A DNA stretch of 64,000 nucleotides from an uncultured Bacillota bacterium. GTDB taxonomy: Bacteria > Bacillota > Clostridia > Lachnospirales > CAG-274. Under the pieces are notes generated by a model. The model was not told the DNA's origin, did not search any database, and was given only the letters and a program-made list of their open reading frames with translations. The first letter of the stretch is position 1. Every line of letters starts with the position of its first letter. A program made the translations under genes and the position numbers. This document shows positions 25,488 through 34,522 of the stretch, one piece after another. The stretch spans positions 149,878-213,877 of the forward strand of contig CATZZP010000001.1 of the NCBI GenBank assembly GCA_958426775.1, written 5' to 3'.

Positions 25488-27191
25488 ATGGGTATGCCAA
25501 ATCCGGCACAAAAAAATGTGCCAATAGGTAAGCTTTTGCTTATGAACGGTCTTATTACCGTAGACCAGCTTGAATATGCCCTTAAAATTCAGAAGCAAAA
25601 GGGTAAAAAGCTGGGTGATACGCTTATTGAGCTTGGCTATATTACAGAAAAGGACTTAATGAAGATACTTAGTGCCAGACTTAAGGTGCCTTTTGTTGAA
25701 ATAGGTAAAATTACGGTAAAGCAGGAGGCTTGTAATTTGCTTAATAAGGACTACTGTCTTAAGCATACGGTTTTACCGATTGATTTAAACGAAAAGGGCG
25801 TTGTGGTTGCAACTACCGACCCTATGAACTTTTTCCTTGCAGATGACATCAGCCTTAAAACCAACAAAAAAGTAAGGTTTGTTATGGCAACTCAGGAGGA
25901 TATTGAAAGCCATATCCCTGAATTTTACTCAAACGAAGAGGCAAATGAGGCACAGGAAAGTATTAACGAGGAGTTCCAGGACATCTCCGAAATGGAAGAT
26001 ATTGCGGGACTTGAGGAACAGCTTAAAAACGATATTGACAATGCACCTATTGTTAAGTTTGTTAACAACGTTATTGAAACAGGTGTACGCTCAGGTGCCA
26101 GTGATATTCATATTGAGCCGCAGAAAAATGTTGTACGTATCCGTATGAGAATTGACGGACAGCTTGTTCAAAAGATGGAAATTAATTCAGCGGCTATGTC
26201 AAACTTAACAACTCGTATTAAGATTATGTCAGGTATGGATATTGCCGAAAAGCGTATTCCTCAGGACGGTCGTATTGAAACCAAGGTTGACGGAAGAAGC
26301 ATAGACCTGCGTGTATCTAATCTTCCTACCGTATACGGTGAAAAAATCGTTATCAGAATTTTGGGCGGTATTGGTACCGTCCTCTCAGTTGACCAGCTTG
26401 GTATGAGTGAAAAGAACCTTGAGTTCTTTAAGAGCATTATTAAAACACCTAACGGTATTATTCTTGTATGCGGTCCTACAGGTAGCGGTAAGTCTACAAC
26501 TCTTTACTCAGTACTTGCTGAGGTAAATGACTCAACCATTAACACTATTACAGTTGAGGACCCTGTTGAGTACAAGCTTGACGGTATTACCCAGGTACAG
26601 GTTAATGCAAAGGCAGGTCTTACCTTTGCAGCAGGTCTTCGTTCTATCCTTCGTCAGGACCCTGATATTATCATGATCGGTGAGATTCGTGATAACGAAA
26701 CTGCACAAATAGCTGTTAAGGCGGCTATTACAGGTCACGTTGTGCTTTCAACTATCCATACCAACTCTGCCGTAGGTGCGGTTGCCCGTCTTTGTGATAT
26801 GGGTATTGAGTCATACATGGTTGCTGACTCAACTGTAGGTGTTATTGCACAGCGTCTTATTAAAAAGCTTTGTCCTCATTGTAAGCAAAAGTATGTTCCT
26901 GATGAAGAGGAAATGAAATTCTTAGGTCTGACAGAGCCTGTTGAGCTTTATAAAGCGGGGGGATGTAAGGCTTGCGGTAACACAGGCTATAAAGGTCGTA
27001 TGGGTATCCATGAAATTTTTGTGCTTACTGCCCATATCAGATCTATGATTAATAAGGGAATTGCAGCTGACGAAATTGAGCAGGAGGCAATTAAAAACGG
27101 TATGGTTACCCTGCGTGAGGACTGTTTAGCTCATGTATTAAAGGGTGAAACATCTGTTGATGAGCTTATAAGAGCTACATATTCGGTATAA
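25488..27191 (+). CDS. pilB: type IV pilus extension ATPase PilB
   Basis: Cytoplasmic hexameric motor that powers pilus polymerisation. 567 residues. The N-terminal domain (about 10-150) is of the MshEN/T2SSE-N type with two repeats (GKLLLMNGLITVDQLEYAL, KLGDTLIELGYITEKDL). Then the ATPase core: Walker A GPTGSGKST (about 330-338), Walker B DPDIIMIGEIRD (about 392-403), His box and the tetracysteine zinc site CPHC...CKAC (about 463-498). The MshEN repeats of some homologues bind cyclic di-GMP, but here the key Arg is replaced in both repeats. Confidence 0.96.
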   Translation: MGMPNPAQKNVPIGKLLLMNGLITVDQLEYALKIQKQKGKKLGDTLIELGYITEKDLMKILSARLKVPFVEIGKITVKQEACNLLNKDYCLKHTVLPIDLNEKGVVVATTDPMNFFLADDISLKTNKKVRFVMATQEDIESHIPEFYSNEEANEAQESINEEFQDISEMEDIAGLEEQLKNDIDNAPIVKFVNNVIETGVRSGASDIHIEPQKNVVRIRMRIDGQLVQKMEINSAAMSNLTTRIKIMSGMDIAEKRIPQDGRIETKVDGRSIDLRVSNLPTVYGEKIVIRILGGIGTVLSVDQLGMSEKNLEFFKSIIKTPNGIILVCGPTGSGKSTTLYSVLAEVNDSTINTITVEDPVEYKLDGITQVQVNAKAGLTFAAGLRSILRQDPDIIMIGEIRDNETAQIAVKAAITGHVVLSTIHTNSAVGAVARLCDMGIESYMVADSTVGVIAQRLIKKLCPHCKQKYVPDEEEMKFLGLTEPVELYKAGGCKACGNTGYKGRMGIHEIFVLTAHIRSMINKGIAADEIEQEAIKNGMVTLREDCLAHVLKGETSVDELIRATYSV

Positions 27192-27209
27192 TACGGAGGA
27201 CTATTTTAT

Positions 27210-28295
27210 ATGATTGAAGTTATGAAAGACTTGCTTGCAATGGCAAGAGACAGTGGTGCCAGTGACCTTCATATTACTGTAGGTACCTGCCCTAAAATTC
27301 GTCTTAACGGTGAGCTTACCGATATTGATAAGTATCCTGTTATGACTCCTGAGGATACAAAGAGTATTCTATATTCCATTTTATCTGAATTTCAGGTTTC
27401 CTATCTGGAAAATATGGGTGAGCTTGACTTTGCTTACGAGGACGATTCGGGCACACGTTTCAGAGCTAACGTTTTTAAGCAAAAGGGTAATATCGGCGGT
27501 GTATTCAGAGTTTTGCCTTCAAGAATTCTTACCTTGGAGGAGTTGGATTTGCCACCTGTTATCAGAACCTTTGCTTCACTTAAAAAAGGTCTTGTGCTTG
27601 TAACAGGTCCTACAGGTAGCGGTAAGTCAACTACTCTTGCGGCTATTATTAACCAGGTAAACAGAATGCGTCGTGACCATATTATCACAATCGAGGACCC
27701 TATCGAGTACGTGCATCATCACAACAAGTGTATTGTAAACCAGCGTGAGGTTGGTACTGATACCCTTTCCTTTGAAAATGCACTCAGAGGCTCACTCCGT
27801 GAGGACCCTGACGTTATCCTTGTAGGTGAGATGCGTGATAACGAAACAATTTCTGTTGCTCTTACTGCGGCAGAAACAGGTCACTTGGTATTCTCAACCC
27901 TCCATACAATCGGTGCGGCTTCTACCATTAACCGTATTATTGACTCCTTCCCTCCTCATGCAAGACAGCAGGTTAGAACACAGCTTGCCATGGTTCTTGA
28001 GGGCGTTGTTACCCAGCGTCTTGTACTTAGAAAAGAGGGTAAGGGACGTCTTGCGGCACTTGAAATTTTGTGTATGAATGATGCTATCCGTCATATGATT
28101 CGTGAGGATAAAACTCACCAGATTTCTTCTACCATGCAAACAAGCTCTTCGGCAGGTATGCAAACTCTTGACTACCATCTTGCACAGCTTGTTAAGGCAG
28201 AAAAAATCAGTATGCAGACAGCAGTTGCTAACTGTCTTGAAATTGACAACTTTAAGCGTTATATGAACGCAAATAATGCGAATAATAATCTTTAA
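27210..28295 (+). CDS. pilT: type IV pilus retraction ATPase PilT
   Basis: Motor that depolymerises pili and drives twitching. 361 residues. N-terminal PAS-like domain starting SGASDLHITVG; Walker A GPTGSGKSTT (about 132-141); the Asp box and TIEDPIEYVH; Walker B DPDVILVGEMRD (about 199-210); His box TGHLVFSTLHT. The retraction-specific AIRHMIREDKTHQ motif near 292 is present. Last gene of the operon, 18 bases after pilB, followed by a terminator. Its presence means the pili are retractable, not only secretion pseudopili. Confidence 0.96.
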   Translation: MIEVMKDLLAMARDSGASDLHITVGTCPKIRLNGELTDIDKYPVMTPEDTKSILYSILSEFQVSYLENMGELDFAYEDDSGTRFRANVFKQKGNIGGVFRVLPSRILTLEELDLPPVIRTFASLKKGLVLVTGPTGSGKSTTLAAIINQVNRMRRDHIITIEDPIEYVHHHNKCIVNQREVGTDTLSFENALRGSLREDPDVILVGEMRDNETISVALTAAETGHLVFSTLHTIGAASTINRIIDSFPPHARQQVRTQLAMVLEGVVTQRLVLRKEGKGRLAALEILCMNDAIRHMIREDKTHQISSTMQTSSSAGMQTLDYHLAQLVKAEKISMQTAVANCLEIDNFKRYMNANNANNNL

Positions 28296-28301
28296 TTATA
28301 G

Positions 28302-28330
28302 AAGGCAGTGACTTTAATCACTGCCTTTTC
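28302..28330. terminator. bidirectional terminator pilT / OPT transporter
   Basis: Ten-bp arms AAGGCAGTGA (28302-28311) and TCACTGCCTT (28318-28327), followed by TTC. The stop of the OPT gene lies inside the hairpin. Confidence 0.8.
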
Positions 28331-30167
28331 TGCATCTGTAAAGACTGTAAAGCAGTAGAGCAAACACAATAAGTGTACCGATACTGCCTAAGCTAAAGCC
28401 TACGTTTATAAAGTCGTGAAAGGTCTTACTTCCTATAGGAATAATTGCAAGTACAGCAAGTAAAATTCCGGTTAAACCTTCTCCCGCAATTAATCCTGAA
28501 CAGTAAAGTATACCGTTATTAATACCCTCCTTGGGCGTATTAAGCTTGTCAAAAATCAACCTTATTAAGCCTCCTGTCATTATACCGCTGCTAAGAGAAA
28601 AAGGCAGATATAAGCCTATACAAAGAGGCAGAACGGGTATGCCGATTATTTCGGCGGTAAGGGCGATAAAGGCACCTACAATTACCAGTGTCCAGGGCAG
28701 AGAGCCGCCCATGACACCCTCTGTTACTATTTTCATAAGTGCAGCCTGTGGTGCAGGCAGTTCTGCGGAGCCGTAGCCCCAAGCCCTATTCATAAGATAC
28801 AGTACAAGACCTATTACAAGGGAGGAGGCTACTACACCTATAAGCTCGCCTATCTGTTGCTTTTTAGGAGTGGCTCCTAAAATGTAGCCTGTTTTTAAAT
28901 CCTGGGAGGTATCTCCTGCAACAGAAGCAATTATACATATAACAGAGCCTATAGCAATAGCTCCTGTCATACCCTTTTGTAAACTTGTACCTGTCATTTT
29001 AAGAATAAGTGCCGCTATTAAAAGGGTTGCTATGGTCATACCCGAAACAGGATTGTTTGAGCTGCCTACAAGACCTACCAGTCTTGAGGAAACTGCGGTG
29101 AAGAAAAAGCCGAAAAGCACTATAATTCCTGCACCTAAAAGGGTAACGGGTATTGCAGGTGAAAGCCAGATTACAAGCATTACAATTAATACTGTGGCAA
29201 GGATAATGCTATATGAAATATCAGTATCCCGTGGGTCCTGTTTAGCAGCTTCTTTATCAAATCCCTTTATTGTTTTTATGAAGGTAGAGCCGATAAGGGG
29301 AAGGGATTTTAACAAGCTTATTATGCCTCCTGCGGCAACAGCACCTGCACCTATATATCTGATATAGCTTGACCACAGCTCTGTTGATGTAAGAGTGCCT
29401 ATATCAGCCTGTGCAGGAGCAATAACCGTATTTCCGCCGAAAAAAGAAATAAGAGGCATAATTACAAGCCAGGCTAAAACTCCCCCTGCAAACATATAGG
29501 CAGAAATTTTAAAGCCACAGATATAGCCTACGCCTGTAAGAGCAGGCAAGGCTGAAAGTCCTATTCCGCTACCCTTGTAAAAGGTAAGCTCCTTATGCAG
29601 CTCTGAGGGAAAAAGACCCATACCGTCAGAAAAAAAATTATATAAGGCAGATATACTCATACCCCTGAACACGGTACTTGCAGAGCTTCCTTTGCTTTCA
29701 CCTGCAAGAAGCACCTCGGAGCAGGCTGTACCCTCAGGATAAGGCAGTGTATCCTTTTCCTTTATAATTAAGGCACGTCTTAAGGGTACCATAAACATTA
29801 CACCCAGAATGCCTCCGCATAAGGTAATTAAAAATATCTCTGTAAGAGAGGGTGGAGAGGTGTTCCATTCCTCAGCCCACATAAACAGTACAGGTATTGT
29901 AAAAATAGCACCTGCCGCTACAGACTCACCTGCAGAGCCTATAGTCTGCACAATATTATTCTCCCTTACGGAGTTACGTTTTAAAATAAGTCTTATTATT
30001 CCCATAGATACAACTGCCGCAGGAATTGAGGCAGATACTGTCATACCCACTCTTAACCCTAAATAAGCATTAGCACCGCTGAATACACAGGCAAGTATAA
30101 TACCTGTAATTATTGCCGTTGGTGTAAGCTCTTTATCAGGTGATTTTTTTGTGTGTTCCTTATTCAT
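28314..30167 (-). CDS. OPT family oligopeptide transporter
   Basis: Polytopic membrane protein of 617 residues with about 14-16 membrane segments. The start, ITGIILACVFSGANAYLGLRVGMTVSASIPAAV, is the OPT family signature, and LPYPEGTACSEVL and GSSNNPVSGMTIATLL are further family motifs. Bacterial OPT proteins import short peptides, but some members carry metal chelates, so the cargo is not certain. AGGAG precedes the ATG at 30167 by a few bases. It is divergent from the glycosyltransferase gene. Confidence 0.93.
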   Translation of the reverse strand: MNKEHTKKSPDKELTPTAIITGIILACVFSGANAYLGLRVGMTVSASIPAAVVSMGIIRLILKRNSVRENNIVQTIGSAGESVAAGAIFTIPVLFMWAEEWNTSPPSLTEIFLITLCGGILGVMFMVPLRRALIIKEKDTLPYPEGTACSEVLLAGESKGSSASTVFRGMSISALYNFFSDGMGLFPSELHKELTFYKGSGIGLSALPALTGVGYICGFKISAYMFAGGVLAWLVIMPLISFFGGNTVIAPAQADIGTLTSTELWSSYIRYIGAGAVAAGGIISLLKSLPLIGSTFIKTIKGFDKEAAKQDPRDTDISYSIILATVLIVMLVIWLSPAIPVTLLGAGIIVLFGFFFTAVSSRLVGLVGSSNNPVSGMTIATLLIAALILKMTGTSLQKGMTGAIAIGSVICIIASVAGDTSQDLKTGYILGATPKKQQIGELIGVVASSLVIGLVLYLMNRAWGYGSAELPAPQAALMKIVTEGVMGGSLPWTLVIVGAFIALTAEIIGIPVLPLCIGLYLPFSLSSGIMTGGLIRLIFDKLNTPKEGINNGILYCSGLIAGEGLTGILLAVLAIIPIGSKTFHDFINVGFSLGSIGTLIVFALLLYSLYRCRKGSD

Positions 30168-30282
30168 ATCTAAGCTCCTTTCTTTTTGTTAGTATGTACA
30201 GGTTTTCGGTTAAAATGTAAGGCATATTGTTTTTTACAGGTGTATTATCAGCAAAAAAAATATTAATAATTCAACTATTATG

Positions 30283-30311
30283 TTGATATTATGTTGAATT
30301 TGAGGTAAAAT
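30283..30311 (+). promoter_or_regulatory. promoter of the glycosyltransferase-GtrA-YfhO operon
   Basis: TTGATA (30283-30288), 17-bp spacer, TAAAAT (30306-30311). An 11-bp tandem repeat (30276-30286 and 30287-30297) overlaps the -35 box. A second -10-like TATAAT starts at 30311. Confidence 0.5.
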
Positions 30312-30372
30312 ATAATAAGTATGTACAATTTTAACAGTAATATTTCAGAGTGTACATAGTATGGAGGAGCAT

Positions 30373-31323
30373 ATGAAAAAAGTCGATTTAATTGTTCCTT
30401 GTTATAATGAAAGTCAGGTTGTCAATATGTTCTTTGACGAGGCAAAGAAGGTTATTGACCGTCTTAAGGATTATGAGTTTAATTTTATTTTTGTAGATGA
30501 CGGCAGTAGCGACAACACACTTGATTTATTAAAGGAGCTTGCACAGAAAAATGATTGTGTAAAATATATATCCTTTTCACGTAATTTCGGTAAGGAGTCA
30601 GGTATGTATGCAGGACTTAAAAACAGCACAGGAGATTATGTTGTAATACTTGATGCTGACCTACAGCATCCGCCTGCACTTATACCTCAGATGCTTGAGG
30701 CTATGGAAGAGGGCTATGATTGCTGTGCAACCAACCGAGCAACACGTAAGGGCGACCCTGCATTGCGTACCATGTTTACAAGGTGCTTTTACAGGTTTGT
30801 AAATAAAATATCCGAGGTGGATATGCCTGACGGTGCAGGCGACTTCAGAATGATGAACCGTGCTATGGTAAATGCAGTTATTGCTATGAGCGAGGTGCAA
30901 AGATTTTCAAAGGGTATATTCAGCTGGGTAGGCTTTAAAACCAAGTGGATAGACTTTGAAAATGTGGAAAGAGCCGCAGGGGTTACAAAATGGAGCTTCT
31001 GGAAGCTTTTTGGTTATGCAATTGACGGTATAACGGCATTTTCTACCTTTCCCCTCAGAATTGCCTCATACTTAGGTACAATAATTTCCGCATCTTCCTT
31101 TATCTATCTTTTTTATATTATTATAAAAACCATTGTTATAGGCAAGGATGTACCTGGCTATGCCTCAACAATAACCCTTATACTTTTTATAGGCGGTATT
31201 ATTATTCTTTCCTGCGGTATTTTAGGCGAATATGTGGCCAAGATTTATATGGAGGTTAAAAACAGACCTGTGTATATAATAAATAAAACAAATATAGATG
31301 ACCCTAAACAGGACTACAGGTAA
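30373..31323 (+). CDS. family 2 glycosyltransferase, polyprenyl-phosphate sugar synthase type (GtrB/CsbB-like)
   Basis: 316 residues. GT-A domain with LIVPCYNESQ at the start, FVDDGSSD and DADLQHPP for nucleotide-sugar binding, then two C-terminal membrane segments (about 228-250 and 265-290). Such enzymes move a sugar onto undecaprenyl phosphate at the inner face. Start ATG 30373 with GGAGGAG at 30363-30369; the ATG at 30361 overlaps this site. The following GtrA and YfhO genes fit a three-component system that adds sugars to a surface polymer. Confidence 0.92.
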   Translation: MKKVDLIVPCYNESQVVNMFFDEAKKVIDRLKDYEFNFIFVDDGSSDNTLDLLKELAQKNDCVKYISFSRNFGKESGMYAGLKNSTGDYVVILDADLQHPPALIPQMLEAMEEGYDCCATNRATRKGDPALRTMFTRCFYRFVNKISEVDMPDGAGDFRMMNRAMVNAVIAMSEVQRFSKGIFSWVGFKTKWIDFENVERAAGVTKWSFWKLFGYAIDGITAFSTFPLRIASYLGTIISASSFIYLFYIIIKTIVIGKDVPGYASTITLILFIGGIIILSCGILGEYVAKIYMEVKNRPVYIINKTNIDDPKQDYR

Positions 31324-31334
31324 GAGGTGTGACT

Positions 31335-31763
31335 ATGATTGAAACCCTGTTTAAAGCACTTGTCAACAGAGAAACTATAAGCTATCTGTTTTTCGGTGTG
31401 TTAACAACTGTTGTCAGCATAGCGTCCTATGAGCTTGTAAAAAGGCTGTTGGCAAGGAAAAAGGAGCCTACACCCCTTATTATTAATATTGCAACTATTG
31501 CAAGTTGGATACTTGCAGTTGCCTTTGCATTTATTACAAACAAGCTTTTTGTATTTCAATCGGACTCAATGGCGGCTGAGGTTCTTGTTAAGGAGATAAT
31601 CGGCTTTGTAGGAGCAAGGCTTGTATCCTTGGGCTTTGAAGTGGTGTGGATGAATCTGACTACTGTTGTACTCAAGTGGAACGACAGCCTCTGCAAAATA
31701 TTGGCACAGTTTGTAATTACGGTACTTAATTATATTTTCAGCAAACTATATATCTTTAAATAA
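31335..31763 (+). CDS. GtrA family membrane protein (probable lipid-linked sugar flippase)
   Basis: 142 residues with four membrane segments, the GtrA/DPMS3 plan; FLFFGVLTT-like YLFFGVLTTVVS at the start and FITNKLFVF in the middle are typical. GtrA proteins are thought to flip the polyprenyl-phosphate sugar to the outer face. ATG 31335 is chosen, AGAGGTG being the ribosome binding site; GTG 31329 would overlap it. It follows the GT2 gene by 11 bases. Confidence 0.88.
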   Translation: MIETLFKALVNRETISYLFFGVLTTVVSIASYELVKRLLARKKEPTPLIINIATIASWILAVAFAFITNKLFVFQSDSMAAEVLVKEIIGFVGARLVSLGFEVVWMNLTTVVLKWNDSLCKILAQFVITVLNYIFSKLYIFK

Positions 31764-31775
31764 GGAGAAGAAACA

Positions 31776-34463
31776 ATGAAAAACCAAAAAGATAATTGGT
31801 TCACGGCTAACCGATTTGTAATTTTTACCTTTGTACTTGCGGCACTTATTATGCTGCTGACCTACATTATAAGAGGTGTATATCCCTTTGGTGACCAGAT
31901 TGTACTTAAGGTTGACCTCTATCACCAGTATGCACCCTTCCATGAGGAATTACGCAGCAGAATTTTAAACGGTCAGAGCCTTTTCTACAGCTGGGAGGGG
32001 GGTCTTGGTAAGGAGTTTATTACACAAATTGCTTACTATACGGCAAGCCCTTTAAGTATCTTTATTCTGCTTTTTCCACAGGATGCCTTGCCTGAGGCAT
32101 TGGCAATATTTATTTTATTAAAGATTGCCTTTGCAGGTTCGTTTTTTGCTTACTACCTTAAAAAGAGCTTAGGTAAAGATGATTTATCTATTGTTGCTTT
32201 TGGTGTTTTATATGCCTTTACTTCTTATATAACAGGCTACTATTGGAACGTCATGTGGCTTGATGCAGTGGCTCTGTTCCCTATTGTTGCTTTAGGTATA
32301 GAAAGACTTGTAAAGGAGAATACCCACCTTACCTATTGTATTTCTCTTGCAATTGTAATTATAGTAAACTTCTACATTGCTTTCCTTGTGTGTGTATTTG
32401 CAGTGCTTTACTTCCTTGTAATCCTTTTCTCAGAATATACCTGGAAAAAGGACAGGCAGATTATTATTGCAAGGACCGTAAAATTCGGCGTTATTTCCCT
32501 TATTGCCGGCGGTATATCAATGTTCCTTACAATACCTACCGCTATTGCACTTTCACATACCGATACAAGTGAAACAAACTTCCCTGCGTTTGAGTTTTAT
32601 GAGAATGTATATCAGCTCTTAACAAACCACTTTGCAGGTGCAAGACCTGTTGTACTTGCACGTAACGAGGACTTACCTAACGTTTACAGCGGTGTCCTTA
32701 CAATGATGCTTATTCCCTTTTACTTCTTTAATAAAAAATTTAAGAAAAAGGAAAAGGTGCTTTTTGGTGTATTAATGGCATTTATGCTTTTATGTAGCTG
32801 TGTTAAGCCTCTTGACTATATGATACACGGCTTCCACTTCCCATCAAACTTGCCTCACAGATATACCTTTATTTATAGCTTTGTAATTATTACTCTTGCT
32901 TACAGAGGTCTTATAAATATAAAGGGTGTAAGCTTTGATATAGTATATAAGGCGGCTATATTCTACGGCTTGATTATATTCTTTACTGAGTTTGTTTTAG
33001 TACCTAACTATTCAGAGATTGACTCTGTTCTTTCCGTAAGTGATATAGTTATTAACATTATCCTTATGGTAATTTACATTATTATTCTTTACTGCTATTT
33101 AAACGCAAGAACCAAGCAGGATATAAAAAATGTGCTTATAGCTATGCTTGTATTTGTAGTAGCAGAGGCGGCATTTTCAAGTCATCAGGGTCTTGACAGA
33201 ACCACAAGCAGAGATGCTTATGTTAAATATATAGACTCTGCTAATGAAGCTGTTGAGTATCTTGATGAGAGAGAAAATAACGAGTTCTACAGAACGGAAT
33301 TCAGACGCTTTACCACTATTAATGATGCGGCACTGTACCATTATAACGGTTTTTCACAGTTCTCATCACTGGCATCGGGCGGTATATCAAATATGATTGG
33401 TAACTTAGGTATTGCCGCAACGGGTAACTCCTACAGATACTATGACCCTACCTCTCTTGTTGATGCAATGTTTAACCTTAAATATGTTATGAACAAGGCA
33501 ACAGACAGCGGTAACGGTGAGATTAAGAACGAACGGTATACCTTCCTTGAAAAGTTTGGTAACGGGGGTGAAAAGGGTAACGTTTGGGTTTATGAAAACC
33601 CAAGGGTATTGCCTCTGGGCTTTATGGTAGACAGTGATATAAATGACTGGCAGACAACCGACTCTCAGCCCTTTGATGTACAGAATGACTTTATTAAAAA
33701 GGCAGCAGGTGTTGATGAGGAAATGTTTACAAATATTCCTCTTACAAGCTTTGATTATACCTTTATGAATATTACCGATAAGGAAAATGATAATATTTAT
33801 AAGTATGAGCTTACAGAACCTGCCAACCTGAATAATCACCCTACAGTAACGGTTAAGATTAAGTCTGATAAGGACCAATATCTTTTTCTCTATGTTGATG
33901 CAGGTAACGCAAAGAGAGTTAAGTACGTGACAAACAGTGCTAACGAGGACAGAGAGCTTTCAGCAGGTAAGAGCTTATTTGATATAGGTAACGTTTCAAA
34001 GGACGAGGAAATTACGGTAACCTTTGAGCTTACCAATAAGGGTGAGTTTGAAAAAACCTATCGTAAGAACGGTACTGTTAAGGTATATGCCGCAAGCTAC
34101 AATGATGATGTATTCCAGAAGGCGTATGACAAGCTTAACTCAAATCCATATGAGCTTACGGAATTTACGGATACAAAGCTTACAGGTACGGTAAATGCAT
34201 CTGAGGACGGAGTAATGTTTACGTCTATTCCTTATAATGCAGGCTGGAAGGCTACAGTTGACGGTGAGGAAACTGACCTTGTATCTATAGCAGAGGACGG
34301 TGTAATAGGTATTAATGTGCCTAAGGGACAGCATGAGGTAGTATTTACCTTTACCCCTCAGGGTTTCTATCCGGGCTGTGTTATCAGTATTATATCACTT
34401 ATAGCGGCAGTAGTTGTCAGCTTAACGGTTTATAAAAAGAAAAAGCCTGTTGAAGAGGCTTGA
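31776..34463 (+). CDS. YfhO family membrane glycosyltransferase-like protein
   Basis: 895 residues with about 12-13 membrane segments in the first 480 residues and a large outside domain (about 480-865), then a final membrane segment. The start, DQIVLKVDLYHQYAPF, and NGQSLFYSWEGGLGKEF are YfhO landmarks. In Bacillus and Listeria, YfhO proteins work with a CsbB/GtcA-type partner to put sugars on lipoteichoic or wall teichoic acid. The same three-gene grouping is seen here. The polymer modified is unknown. A terminator follows at once. Confidence 0.92.
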   Translation: MKNQKDNWFTANRFVIFTFVLAALIMLLTYIIRGVYPFGDQIVLKVDLYHQYAPFHEELRSRILNGQSLFYSWEGGLGKEFITQIAYYTASPLSIFILLFPQDALPEALAIFILLKIAFAGSFFAYYLKKSLGKDDLSIVAFGVLYAFTSYITGYYWNVMWLDAVALFPIVALGIERLVKENTHLTYCISLAIVIIVNFYIAFLVCVFAVLYFLVILFSEYTWKKDRQIIIARTVKFGVISLIAGGISMFLTIPTAIALSHTDTSETNFPAFEFYENVYQLLTNHFAGARPVVLARNEDLPNVYSGVLTMMLIPFYFFNKKFKKKEKVLFGVLMAFMLLCSCVKPLDYMIHGFHFPSNLPHRYTFIYSFVIITLAYRGLINIKGVSFDIVYKAAIFYGLIIFFTEFVLVPNYSEIDSVLSVSDIVINIILMVIYIIILYCYLNARTKQDIKNVLIAMLVFVVAEAAFSSHQGLDRTTSRDAYVKYIDSANEAVEYLDERENNEFYRTEFRRFTTINDAALYHYNGFSQFSSLASGGISNMIGNLGIAATGNSYRYYDPTSLVDAMFNLKYVMNKATDSGNGEIKNERYTFLEKFGNGGEKGNVWVYENPRVLPLGFMVDSDINDWQTTDSQPFDVQNDFIKKAAGVDEEMFTNIPLTSFDYTFMNITDKENDNIYKYELTEPANLNNHPTVTVKIKSDKDQYLFLYVDAGNAKRVKYVTNSANEDRELSAGKSLFDIGNVSKDEEITVTFELTNKGEFEKTYRKNGTVKVYAASYNDDVFQKAYDKLNSNPYELTEFTDTKLTGTVNASEDGVMFTSIPYNAGWKATVDGEETDLVSIAEDGVIGINVPKGQHEVVFTFTPQGFYPGCVISIISLIAAVVVSLTVYKKKKPVEEA

Positions 34464-34468
34464 TTTAT

Positions 34469-34500
34469 AAAAGGGATAGGCTGTGTCTTATCCCTTTTGT
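34469..34500 (+). terminator. terminator after the YfhO gene
   Basis: Ten-bp arms AAAAGGGATA (34469-34478) and TATCCCTTTT (34489-34498) followed by GTT. Confidence 0.8.
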
Positions 34501-34522
34501 TATATACAAAGGAGGTATGTAA

